DNA of 8,553 nt. It comes from an uncultured Elusimicrobium sp. (GTDB lineage: Bacteria; Elusimicrobiota; Elusimicrobia; Elusimicrobiales; Elusimicrobiaceae). Position numbers and translations under genes: made by a program. The notes beneath the pieces were generated by a model, which was not told where the DNA came from, searched no databases, and worked only from the letters and a program-made list of their open reading frames with translations. How positions within the stretch are numbered: position 1 is the stretch's first letter; the number at the start of each line of letters is the position of its first letter. Where the stretch lies: NCBI GenBank assembly GCA_902767385.1, contig CACXHA010000111.1, positions 1 through 8,553 of the forward strand, given 5' to 3'. Of this stretch, positions 1 through 5,022 are shown piece after piece.

Positions 1-73
1 GTCACCGGGTGGGCTCGAACCACCGACCTATTCCTTATGAGAGAATCGCTCTAACCAGCTGAGCTACGGTGAC
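1..73 (-). tRNA. tRNA-Met (anticodon CAU), 3' end cut by window edge
   Basis: The minus strand folds as a complete cloverleaf. The acceptor stem GTCACCG (73-67) pairs with CGGTGAC (7-1). The D arm is GCTC/GAGC. The anticodon stem ATTCT/GGAAT encloses the loop CTCATAA, with anticodon CAT at 39-37. The T arm is GGTGG/CCACC with loop TTCGAGC. The discriminator base and any CCA lie beyond base 1. The anticodon loop matches elongator tRNA-Met, but the lysidine-modified tRNA-Ile2 has the same loop, so the amino acid is likely rather than certain. The large D loop and 7-bp acceptor stem argue for a functional gene. Confidence 0.95.
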
Positions 74-90
74 GTAAATCGTACCTAGAT

Positions 91-119
91 ATTATAGCAA
101 ACCTAGCGCCGGCGTGCAA
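91..119 (-). promoter_or_regulatory. Promoter of the tRNA gene
   Basis: Reading the minus strand, TTGCAC (119-114) is followed by exactly 17 bp and then TATAAT (96-91), preceded by TGC to give an extended -10. This is a near-consensus housekeeping sigma promoter. The predicted start is about 10 nt upstream of the tRNA 5' end at 73. Two ACCTAG hexamers in the same orientation (83-88 and 101-106) flank the -10 box. They match the half-sites of the intergenic module described elsewhere in this window. Confidence 0.85.
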
Positions 120-145
120 GCTTTTCCTGGGTAACACGCCACCGG

Positions 146-745
146 TTAATTTAAATTGGCGTAATCGTTTAGGTGGGCGGGAATATGCGCTTCTTTGGCC
201 GTTTGAAAATCTTGCTGTGCCAAATCGGGGTTTCCCCACTTGAGGTACGCTCCCCCGCGGGCATTAAAAACGTCCGCCGCCGGGCGCAGCTGCAACGTGC
301 GGGTATAATCGGCTACGGCCAAATCATACCGCCCCAACATATAGTACACGCCGGCACGGGCAAAATAAGTTTCCGCATGTTCGGGGCGCAACTGCTGGGC
401 CACGTTTAAAACTTTTAGCGCATTTTGAAAATCCCCTTGGGCAGCCAGCACACTGGCATAAGCGGTGTAAATATCTGCCCGGTAAGGGTCTTGCTGCAAC
501 ACCCGTTCAAAATCTTGGACGGCTAAAGTATATTGACCGTTAAAATAATGTGCAGCTCCGCGGGCAGCATATACGTCTAAATTATCCGGATTAAGTGCCA
601 AGGCCCTATTATAAGCGACCAATGCCTGCTGCTTTTTGCCATCCTTCATATAGCCATCTCCCCGGGCCAAATATTCCGAAGAAGTTTTCACCGTGCCGCA
701 CGCACCTAATAAAATACACAAAGCCACTAATTTAGTTAATTTCAT
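146..745 (-). CDS. TPR-repeat lipoprotein
   Basis: This 199-residue protein opens with a lipoprotein signal peptide: basic start, hydrophobic stretch, then lipobox L13-G14-A15-C16. Residue +2 is Gly, which would suit outer-membrane sorting if the usual Lol rule applies. The rest is about five consecutive 34-residue TPR units (roughly 24-55, 57-89, 91-123, 125-157, 158-190), each with the G/A...Y...A....F/Y..A spacing and a Pro near the turn. TPR lipoproteins act as scaffolds in outer-membrane assembly, pilus assembly or secretion; nothing here says which. The start at 745 is supported by AAGGGGG (757-751) 5 nt upstream and a TGCTATAAT box at 780-772. It is transcribed towards the tRNA but has no clear terminator; the tRNA has its own promoter. 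The family call is firm, the role unknown. Confidence 0.9.
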   Translation of the reverse strand: MKLTKLVALCILLGACGTVKTSSEYLARGDGYMKDGKKQQALVAYNRALALNPDNLDVYAARGAAHYFNGQYTLAVQDFERVLQQDPYRADIYTAYASVLAAQGDFQNALKVLNVAQQLRPEHAETYFARAGVYYMLGRYDLAVADYTRTLQLRPAADVFNARGGAYLKWGNPDLAQQDFQTAKEAHIPAHLNDYANLN

Positions 746-771
746 ATAATCCCCCTTCTTACACTGTTGTT

Positions 772-780
772 ATTATAGCA
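772..780 (-). promoter_or_regulatory. Extended -10 of the TPR lipoprotein gene
   Basis: The minus strand reads TGCTATAAT from 780 to 772, about 26 bp before the start codon, leaving room for a short leader with a strong Shine-Dalgarno. No -35 hexamer is evident. Its place is taken by the ACCTAG-N7-CTAGGT palindrome at 787-805, so a protein bound there could block or assist this promoter as well as the divergent one. Confidence 0.7.
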
Positions 781-784
781 CATT

Positions 785-867
785 GGACCTAGATAAGGCC
801 TAGGTATTTTTTACCTTTTGAGTTGGGCCTTAAGACCCTGGTTTTTAACTCACTAAATTATTACAGT
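785..867 (+). promoter_or_regulatory. Intergenic promoter module, copy 1 (no obvious gene behind it)
   Basis: The copy contains ACCTAG (787-792), 7 bp, CTAGGT (800-805), then the imperfect dyad GGGCCTTAAGACCC (825-838) running into GACCCTGG (834-841), then a weak -10-like TACAGT (862-867). The GACC-to-(-10) spacing matches the other copies. The stretch between palindrome and dyad is longer than in copies 2 and 3, and contains a further small dyad, AGGTA-N5-TACCT. Transcription would start near 874. What lies downstream is not an SD-led ORF but a hairpin, then the glycosyltransferase gene, which has its own promoter. Confidence 0.6.
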
Positions 868-874
868 ATAGGTG

Positions 875-945
875 TAAGAACAATTTGAATTTCATCCCAA
901 ACCGCTGTAGTCCCAAACCCTGCTACAGCGGTTACCCCTTTTATA
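875..945 (+). ncRNA. Candidate short transcript or attenuated leader
   Basis: If copy 1 of the module is a working promoter, the RNA would start near 875 and meet a perfect 11-bp stem, AACCGCTGTAG (900-910) with CTACAGCGGTT (923-933), before a C/U-rich tail at 934-945. No convincing ORF begins in it. It would be an RNA of about 70 nt, or a 5' leader of the glycosyltransferase operon with a hairpin in it. The evidence is only a putative promoter plus a hairpin, so confidence is low. Confidence 0.3.
900..942 (+). terminator. Hairpin with weak U tract, possible terminator
   Basis: A perfect 11-bp inverted repeat (900-910 with 923-933) has a 12-nt loop (911-922), followed by ACCCC and TTTTAT. 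The stem is strong but the U tract is short and begins 5 nt after the stem, so termination may be partial. The loop begins with a second copy of TCCCAAACC (911-919) that already occurs at 895-903, giving a 9-bp direct repeat that runs into the stem. Confidence 0.5.
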
Positions 946-955
946 TGGGACAAAA

Positions 956-964
956 TGCTATAAT
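956..964 (+). promoter_or_regulatory. Extended -10 of the glycosyltransferase operon
   Basis: TGCTATAAT ends 6 bp before the ATG at 971. A start 6-7 nt after the hexamer would fall on or next to the A of the ATG, so the mRNA is predicted to be leaderless. No -35 hexamer is visible. The same box and the same 6-bp gap occur before clpP. Confidence 0.7.
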
Positions 965-970
965 AAAAAC

Positions 971-1729
971 ATGCTCAAACCCCGTATTTCACTTTTTATT
1001 ATTGCCAAAAATGAAGCCCAACGTATTGCCGCTTGCATTTTAAGCGCGCGCGACATTGTAAGCGAAGTTATCGTCATTGATTCTAATTCCACCGATAAAA
1101 CCGCCTTGGTATGCAAAGAACTGGGCGCGCAGGTGTTTACACGCACCTTTGACGGTTTTGCTAGCCAAAAGAATTTTGCACTTTCTAAAGTAACCAGTGA
1201 GTGGGCCCTCAATTTAGACGCGGACGAACGGCTCAGCCCGGCCTTGAAAGAGGAAATTTTAAGCGCCGTACAAGCCCCTCAAACCGCCGGTTATTACCTA
1301 CCGTTTTGCAATTATTTTTTGGGCAAAAAAATGCGCTTTAGCGGACTTAACAAAGAGAAACACTTGCGTCTGGTCCGCACCGCCAAAGCCCACTACATAG
1401 GGAGCTTGGTGCACGAAGGGCTCAAAGTGGACGGCCCGTTGGCTACACTTCAAAACCCGGTTAATCACTTCTCGTACGACACCATAGAAGCCTATTTTAC
1501 TAAATTCAATAAATACACCTCCCTAGCTGCCCAACAAATGCACCAAAACGGCCGCAAATTTTGTTTGTGGCTTGTGCTGCTTACGTTGCCGTTTGAGTTT
1601 TTAAAACGCTACGCGCTTAAGTTGGGATTTTTAGACGGTATCCGCGGACTTTTTTGGGCCAGTTTTTCTACGTACTACGTGTATGTAAAGTATGCTAAAC
1701 TTTGGCAATTGGAACAGGACAAAAAATGA
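971..1729 (+). CDS. Family 2 glycosyltransferase, LPS core WaaE/LgtF-like
   Basis: The 252-residue product is a GT-A glycosyltransferase. The N-terminus holds the nucleotide-binding start (ISLFIIAKNE, 6-15) and the VIVIDSNSTDKT segment (33-44). The metal-binding DxD is D83-A84-D85 in NLDADER. The spacing, and the ASQKNFAL segment just before it, resemble the WaaE/LgtF/KdtX branch, which adds a hexose to the LPS inner core from a nucleotide sugar on the inner face of the cytoplasmic membrane. A hydrophobic and aromatic C-terminal stretch (about 195-240) may associate with the membrane. There is no Shine-Dalgarno before ATG 971 and a -10 box sits 6 bp upstream, so it is likely leaderless. It overlaps the next gene by ATGA. 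The family is well supported; the exact acceptor sugar is not known. Confidence 0.88.
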   Translation: MLKPRISLFIIAKNEAQRIAACILSARDIVSEVIVIDSNSTDKTALVCKELGAQVFTRTFDGFASQKNFALSKVTSEWALNLDADERLSPALKEEILSAVQAPQTAGYYLPFCNYFLGKKMRFSGLNKEKHLRLVRTAKAHYIGSLVHEGLKVDGPLATLQNPVNHFSYDTIEAYFTKFNKYTSLAAQQMHQNGRKFCLWLVLLTLPFEFLKRYALKLGFLDGIRGLFWASFSTYYVYVKYAKLWQLEQDKK

Positions 1730-2511
1730 TAGTGGCTTTGTTACTGCTGATTTTGGGGGCTGTTTACTTGTTTTGGAAATACCCCTCCCTACGCAAAACT
1801 TGGTACTGGTTACCGCGCAAAGGGTGGGTGGTAGTAACGTATCACCACATAGACACCCGCGAAATGAGCGACCCGCAATTCCCTTTTACTATTACTCCGC
1901 AAATGTTTGAAAAGCACTTGCTTTTTTTAAAACAAAACGGATATACGCCCATTAGCCAAGAGGAAACAATCCGCACGCTACAAACAGGCCGCAGCTTTGT
2001 TCAAAAGCCCGTACTTTTGACCTTTGACGACGGACATGCGGATAATTACACGCATTTATTCCCGCTTTTACAAAAATACCAAGTGCCCGCACTTATTTTT
2101 TTAATTACTGACAACATTGGCACCCCCGGTTATTTAACTTGGCAGCAAGTGCAAGAAATGCAAAAAAGCGGGCTGGTGGCTTTTGGCTCACATACCTGTT
2201 CCCATCGGCGCCTACGCGACCTACCCGAAGAAGAAATCGTGCGGGAAATTACCCAAAGCAAAAAAGTTTTAGAAGAAAAACTGGGGGTGCCTGCCGTCAG
2301 TTTTTGCTATCCGTTTGGAGCCGGCAGTCATGATAAGCACGTACGCCCGCACGTTTTAAAAGCCGGATATTTACTGGATTTTAGCACCCAAAAAGGCATT
2401 AACCCTTGGCCCTGGAAAGGTAAAAAATCAATTAAGCGTACCTCCCCGATTGCTTGGGAAACTTTGTGGGATTATCACTTGCAACTCACCCGCGGGCGCA
2501 ACCGATTATGA
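1726..2511 (+). CDS. Membrane-anchored polysaccharide deacetylase (CE4/NodB)
   Basis: This 261-residue protein is a carbohydrate esterase family 4 deacetylase, a metal-dependent enzyme removing N- or O-acetyl groups from glycans. Residues 2-17 form a transmembrane anchor (hydrophobic, then WKYP). The NodB motifs are present: TFDDG (99-103) with the catalytic base and metal Asp, SHTCSH (155-160) with the two metal His residues, and a CYPFG motif where the family has RxPxG/YPxG. I place the start at ATG 1726, overlapping the previous stop as ATGA. An in-frame TTG at 1702 would put polar residues before the anchor and is less likely. A weak AGGA lies a few bases upstream. Next to an LPS-core-type transferase, it probably trims a sugar on the same glycan. 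The substrate is inferred only from context. Confidence 0.88.
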   Translation: MIVALLLLILGAVYLFWKYPSLRKTWYWLPRKGWVVVTYHHIDTREMSDPQFPFTITPQMFEKHLLFLKQNGYTPISQEETIRTLQTGRSFVQKPVLLTFDDGHADNYTHLFPLLQKYQVPALIFLITDNIGTPGYLTWQQVQEMQKSGLVAFGSHTCSHRRLRDLPEEEIVREITQSKKVLEEKLGVPAVSFCYPFGAGSHDKHVRPHVLKAGYLLDFSTQKGINPWPWKGKKSIKRTSPIAWETLWDYHLQLTRGRNRL

Positions 2512-3191
2512 GCGATTTTTTACCGGTACTTGCTTACCAAAAAATAGGCAAAGCGCCCCAAAAGTCCCATCTTAAAAAAGAATGGACTTCCGCCGGACAG
2601 CTGGCAAAAACACTCACGTATCTTATTAAACGCGGCTACACTTTTATTACCCCTCTTGATTTACAAAAAGAACTTCCTAAAAAACCCATATTGCTCGCAT
2701 TTTTCGGTGGATATCAGTCTTTTTATACGGACGTTTTCCCCCTTTTACAAGCGCATCAAATTGGCTCCACGCTCTTTGTGGCCGTAGAAACATTGGGCAC
2801 GTATAACCGTTGGCAAGACCCGCACCAAGAGCCCTGGCAAAATATCATAACTCCCAAGCAACTTACGCAAATGTTTAAAAGCGGACGGGTGCAAATTGGT
2901 ACGCTGGGATTAGACGGGCATAACGTACTGGAAGAGGAACCAACTTGGGCCCAACAAAATGTAAAGGAATCTATCTACCGTCTAAAAAAACTGCATAAAA
3001 TAGACACGTGCGCGATGGGGTTTTGGCCGAACACACCCTGGGACGAAAACCACGCCCAGCACCTTACGCGCGGCCTTAATTTGCCCGTAATTACTTCTCA
3101 AAAAGGGCTAAACCCACGCACAGAAAAACATTTTTTACGCGTGTTAAACCCCGGTTTACTTACCCGGTTTTGGTTGTGGAAAAACAAATAA
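2508..3191 (+). CDS. Deacetylase-like protein with catalytic residues lost
   Basis: This 227-residue protein aligns with the upstream deacetylase through much of its length: PILLAF..GY...YTDVFPLLQ (60-81) against PVLLTF..G....YTHLFPLLQ, and TSQKGLNP against STQKGINP near the end. Every catalytic motif is altered. TFDDG has become AFFGG (64-68), SHTCSH has become TLGLDGH (132-138) with only the last His kept, and YPFG has become WPNT. No membrane anchor or signal peptide is seen. The reading frame is intact, so this looks like a maintained pseudoenzyme rather than a decayed gene. The ATG at 2508 overlaps the previous stop as ATGA, so translation is coupled; a TTG at 2454 is a poorer start. A binding or regulatory partner role for the active paralogue is inference. 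Confidence 0.82.
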   Translation: MSDFLPVLAYQKIGKAPQKSHLKKEWTSAGQLAKTLTYLIKRGYTFITPLDLQKELPKKPILLAFFGGYQSFYTDVFPLLQAHQIGSTLFVAVETLGTYNRWQDPHQEPWQNIITPKQLTQMFKSGRVQIGTLGLDGHNVLEEEPTWAQQNVKESIYRLKKLHKIDTCAMGFWPNTPWDENHAQHLTRGLNLPVITSQKGLNPRTEKHFLRVLNPGLLTRFWLWKNK

Positions 3192-3218
3192 AACTCCACT
3201 ACCGTTATTACTAACTTT

Positions 3219-3227
3219 TGCTATAAT
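3219..3227 (+). promoter_or_regulatory. Extended -10 of clpP
   Basis: TGCTATAAT ends 6 bp before the clpP ATG at 3234, the same arrangement as before the glycosyltransferase gene. No Shine-Dalgarno lies between, so a leaderless transcript is predicted. No -35 hexamer is evident at 17 bp. No terminator is seen between the preceding gene (stop at 3191) and this box, so read-through from the operon is also possible. Confidence 0.7.
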
Positions 3228-3233
3228 GTAACT

Positions 3234-3821
3234 ATGATTATACCTACTATTATTGAAAAAAACGTCGGTTATGATATTTTTTCCCGCCTGTTAAAAGACC
3301 GCATTATCTTTGTGGGCGGACGCGAAGGCGAAGTAGATACCGCCAGCGCCAATATGATTATCGCCCAACTTCTGTACTTGGACGCGGACGACCCAAACCG
3401 GGAAATTAACCTCTACATCAATTCCCCCGGCGGTATGGTAACAGCCGGGTTGGCTATTTACGACACCATGCAATTTATCAAAGCCCCCATCACTACAATT
3501 TGTATGGGCCAAGCCATGAGCTTTGGAGCCGTGCTCTTGGCTGCTGGTTCTAAAGGCAAACGCTACGCCCTGCCGCACGCGCGCATTATGATTCACCAAC
3601 CCTTAATTTGGGGCGGCGGTATTTCCGGGCAAGTAACCGATATTGAAATTGAGGCGCAAGAACTTCACAAAAACAAAGAGCACCTCTTGGATATTTTGGC
3701 ACACCATACTGGGCAGGATAAAGAAAAAATCCGCCACGACAGCGAACGCAATTACTACATGTCCGCGCAAGAAGCCAAGGAATATGGCCTGATTGATGCA
3801 GTATTGGAATTAAAAAAATAA
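3234..3821 (+). CDS. clpP: ATP-dependent Clp protease proteolytic subunit
   Basis: ClpP forms the double-heptameric serine protease chamber that degrades proteins fed by ClpX, ClpA or ClpC ATPases in the cytoplasm. The 195-residue length is typical. The catalytic triad is visible: Ser96 in GQAMSFGA, His121 in MIHQP, and Asp169 in RHDSERNYYMSA, matching Ser97, His122 and Asp171 of the E. coli mature numbering. The INSPGG oxyanion-region strand (62-67) and the C-terminal EAKEYGLID are also standard. The start MIIPTIIE resembles the usual IPxVIE processed terminus with almost no propeptide. It stands alone: neither tig nor clpX is adjacent, although tig-clpP-clpX is the common arrangement. It has its own promoter and a strong terminator. 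The call is secure. Confidence 0.97.
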   Translation: MIIPTIIEKNVGYDIFSRLLKDRIIFVGGREGEVDTASANMIIAQLLYLDADDPNREINLYINSPGGMVTAGLAIYDTMQFIKAPITTICMGQAMSFGAVLLAAGSKGKRYALPHARIMIHQPLIWGGGISGQVTDIEIEAQELHKNKEHLLDILAHHTGQDKEKIRHDSERNYYMSAQEAKEYGLIDAVLELKK

Positions 3822-3837
3822 GACGGTCTTTGCCTAG

Positions 3838-3871
3838 GCCCAAAGCAATTCACTTGCTTTGGGCGTTTTTT
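3838..3871 (+). terminator. Rho-independent terminator of clpP
   Basis: A perfect 11-bp stem, GCCCAAAGCAA (3838-3848) with TTGCTTTGGGC (3854-3864), has a 5-nt loop and is followed by G and six T. It lies 16 bp after the clpP stop and directly before the next promoter module. Confidence 0.95.
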
Positions 3872-3941
3872 ATGGTCATTAGGACCTAGACGCACTCTAG
3901 GTCTAAAGACCATTGCGCGCACACGCCACATTACCTATTAT
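3872..3941 (+). promoter_or_regulatory. Intergenic promoter module, copy 2
   Basis: This copy has the best dyad structure. ATGGTC (3872-3877) and GACCTAGA (3883-3890) face TCTAGGTC (3896-3903) and GACCAT (3908-3913) as one long inverted repeat, containing ACCTAG-N7-CTAGGT (3884-3902) and GGTCTAAAGACC (3900-3911). The CCTGG seen in other copies is CATTG here. The -10 is TATTAT (3936-3941), 6 bp before the ATG at 3948, so the transcript is predicted to start at the start codon. Confidence 0.7.
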
Positions 3942-3947
3942 ATAAGT

Positions 3948-4406
3948 ATGAAAAAATTAGGAATACTTCTATTGTTAACGGCTTCTTTTCCGCTCGGTGC
4001 GTTTAACGCGCCTTCTGCGCCGGGACAAGAACCCATCTTAAGTGTTTATTCAAACAACTTGGCCCTAAATGCCCGGCAGGCCGTACAACTGGGAAATGCC
4101 AATTTCCGCCGTCGCGTTAACACAAACCAGATGACAGCTACCGATATTCAAATCGCCATGCTTATTGAGGTCCGTTTCCTTCCGTTTTTTGAAAAATTAA
4201 ACCAGTTGAAACATGCCTCTAACGGGCAAAAAGAAACCTTGAAAGCTCAATATTCCGACGAATTTAACGAATTGGTCATCCAACTTAGCAAGTTGTTGTT
4301 TAAAAATCAAAACCGTTTTACCAACCCGCTGCTACTTGACGACAAAGCCATTTTGGACGAAACCTTAAACGTCGTGCAAGAGGCCATAGAGAGAGGGAGC
4401 TTTTAG
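3948..4406 (+). CDS. Exported protein of unknown function, helical
   Basis: I do not recognise this 152-residue protein. It begins with a Sec signal peptide: MKK, a leucine-rich core, and a probable signal peptidase I site after LGAFNA near residues 17-21. The mature part is predicted mostly alpha-helical by its heptad-like spacing of Leu, Ile and Phe (about 60-110 and 125-150), with no cysteine and no known motif. It has no Shine-Dalgarno; the -10 of module copy 2 ends 6 bp before ATG, so it is probably translated from a leaderless mRNA. Its stop codon overlaps the start of module copy 3, which drives the next gene. The order and promoter type group it with the following exported proteins. 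A faint similarity to the 4488 product may reflect shared ancestry but is not proven. Confidence 0.8.
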   Translation: MKKLGILLLLTASFPLGAFNAPSAPGQEPILSVYSNNLALNARQAVQLGNANFRRRVNTNQMTATDIQIAMLIEVRFLPFFEKLNQLKHASNGQKETLKAQYSDEFNELVIQLSKLLFKNQNRFTNPLLLDDKAILDETLNVVQEAIERGSF

Positions 4407-4464
4407 GACCCAGACTTGAAATAGGTCTAAAGACCCTGGAATTTACAACAAGCTCTATTATATT
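4406..4464 (+). promoter_or_regulatory. Intergenic promoter module, copy 3
   Basis: A degenerate palindrome, ACCCAG (4408-4413), 7 bp, ATAGGT (4421-4426), is followed by the perfect dyad GGTCTAAAGACC (4424-4435), CTGG (4436-4439), and the -10 TATATT (4459-4464). The sequence then reads ATGAGTAT, as in copy 4. The predicted start near 4471 leaves a short leader carrying GGGAGG before ATG 4488. The module begins at the last base of the upstream stop codon. Confidence 0.7.
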
Positions 4465-4487
4465 ATGAGTATAGACAGGGAGGAATT

Positions 4488-5012
4488 ATGAACGTAAAAA
4501 AATATTTGTTAGTGATTGCAACGCTCGTTTGTACGGTGGCCGCTTTTGCTTACCCGGCCCCGCAGGATGATGACCCCGTAAACCCACTGGTGCAACAATA
4601 TGCCGCACAAGCACAAGAATTGCAAAAAACTTTTGAAAAAAATTTACTACCCGTACTGAAAGATACGGCACAGTTGGCTTTGCAAATTCAAAGAGAAAAC
4701 CCGACGGAACTTTCTTCCCAGCAAGAGGCCCAATTTACTCATTACGCCAACAAAATTGACGCGGTATTAACCCAGTTGGTAGCCCCGGTAATAAAAGAAA
4801 TCAACCTGGAACAGTTTAACCAAGAATATGAAAAAATGAGCCAGGGCTACAACCTGCCCAAGCAACATTTTACCGAAGAATCGCTGACCGATTTGTTTAA
4901 AGGGGCTTACCTAATTAGTGCGATTGCCTACTTTGAACAAACCCAGAAACTTTCAGAAGATGAATTAACCGTTTTGATGGAACTTTTGTTCCCGCAAGAA
5001 GAGGAAAAATAG
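4488..5012 (+). CDS. Exported helical protein of unknown function
   Basis: This 174-residue protein is not one I recognise. It has a clear signal peptide: MNVKKY, a hydrophobic core, and an AFA cleavage site at 19-21, with the mature chain starting YPAPQDDD. The mature part is rich in Gln and Glu and reads as helical or coiled-coil throughout, with no cysteine after the signal. The Shine-Dalgarno AGGGAGG lies 5-7 nt before ATG 4488. The stop TAG at 5010-5012 is part of the AGGAG that serves the next gene, 10 bp away, so the two are co-transcribed and probably translationally linked. A periplasmic or surface role follows from the signal peptide only. The segment around residues 45-100 loosely resembles the 3948 product (LPxxxxxxxL, then a Gln-rich helix with a conserved Tyr). 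Confidence 0.82.
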   Translation: MNVKKYLLVIATLVCTVAAFAYPAPQDDDPVNPLVQQYAAQAQELQKTFEKNLLPVLKDTAQLALQIQRENPTELSSQQEAQFTHYANKIDAVLTQLVAPVIKEINLEQFNQEYEKMSQGYNLPKQHFTEESLTDLFKGAYLISAIAYFEQTQKLSEDELTVLMELLFPQEEEK

Positions 5013-5022
5013 GAGAAAAAGT

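Noticed and set aside
122..145. Terminator for the TPR gene formed by GGCGTG and CACGCC
   Set aside because: The stem is only 6 bp with an 18-nt loop, no T tract follows, and it overlaps the tRNA -35.
1702..1725. TTG start for the deacetylase
   Set aside because: ATG 1726 gives the ATGA overlap and places the hydrophobic anchor at the N-terminus.
2454..2507. TTG start for the deacetylase-like protein
   Set aside because: The extra residues are only the out-of-frame reading of the upstream gene; ATG 2508 gives a second ATGA overlap.
3291..3599. A 102-codon minus-strand frame inside clpP
   Set aside because: Antisense shadow of a conserved coding sequence with no start signals.
4465..4491. 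An 8-codon upstream ORF whose stop overlaps the 4488 start as ATGA
   Set aside because: Its ATG lies immediately after the predicted -10 (4459-4464), so it is probably upstream of the transcription start and not in the mRNA.
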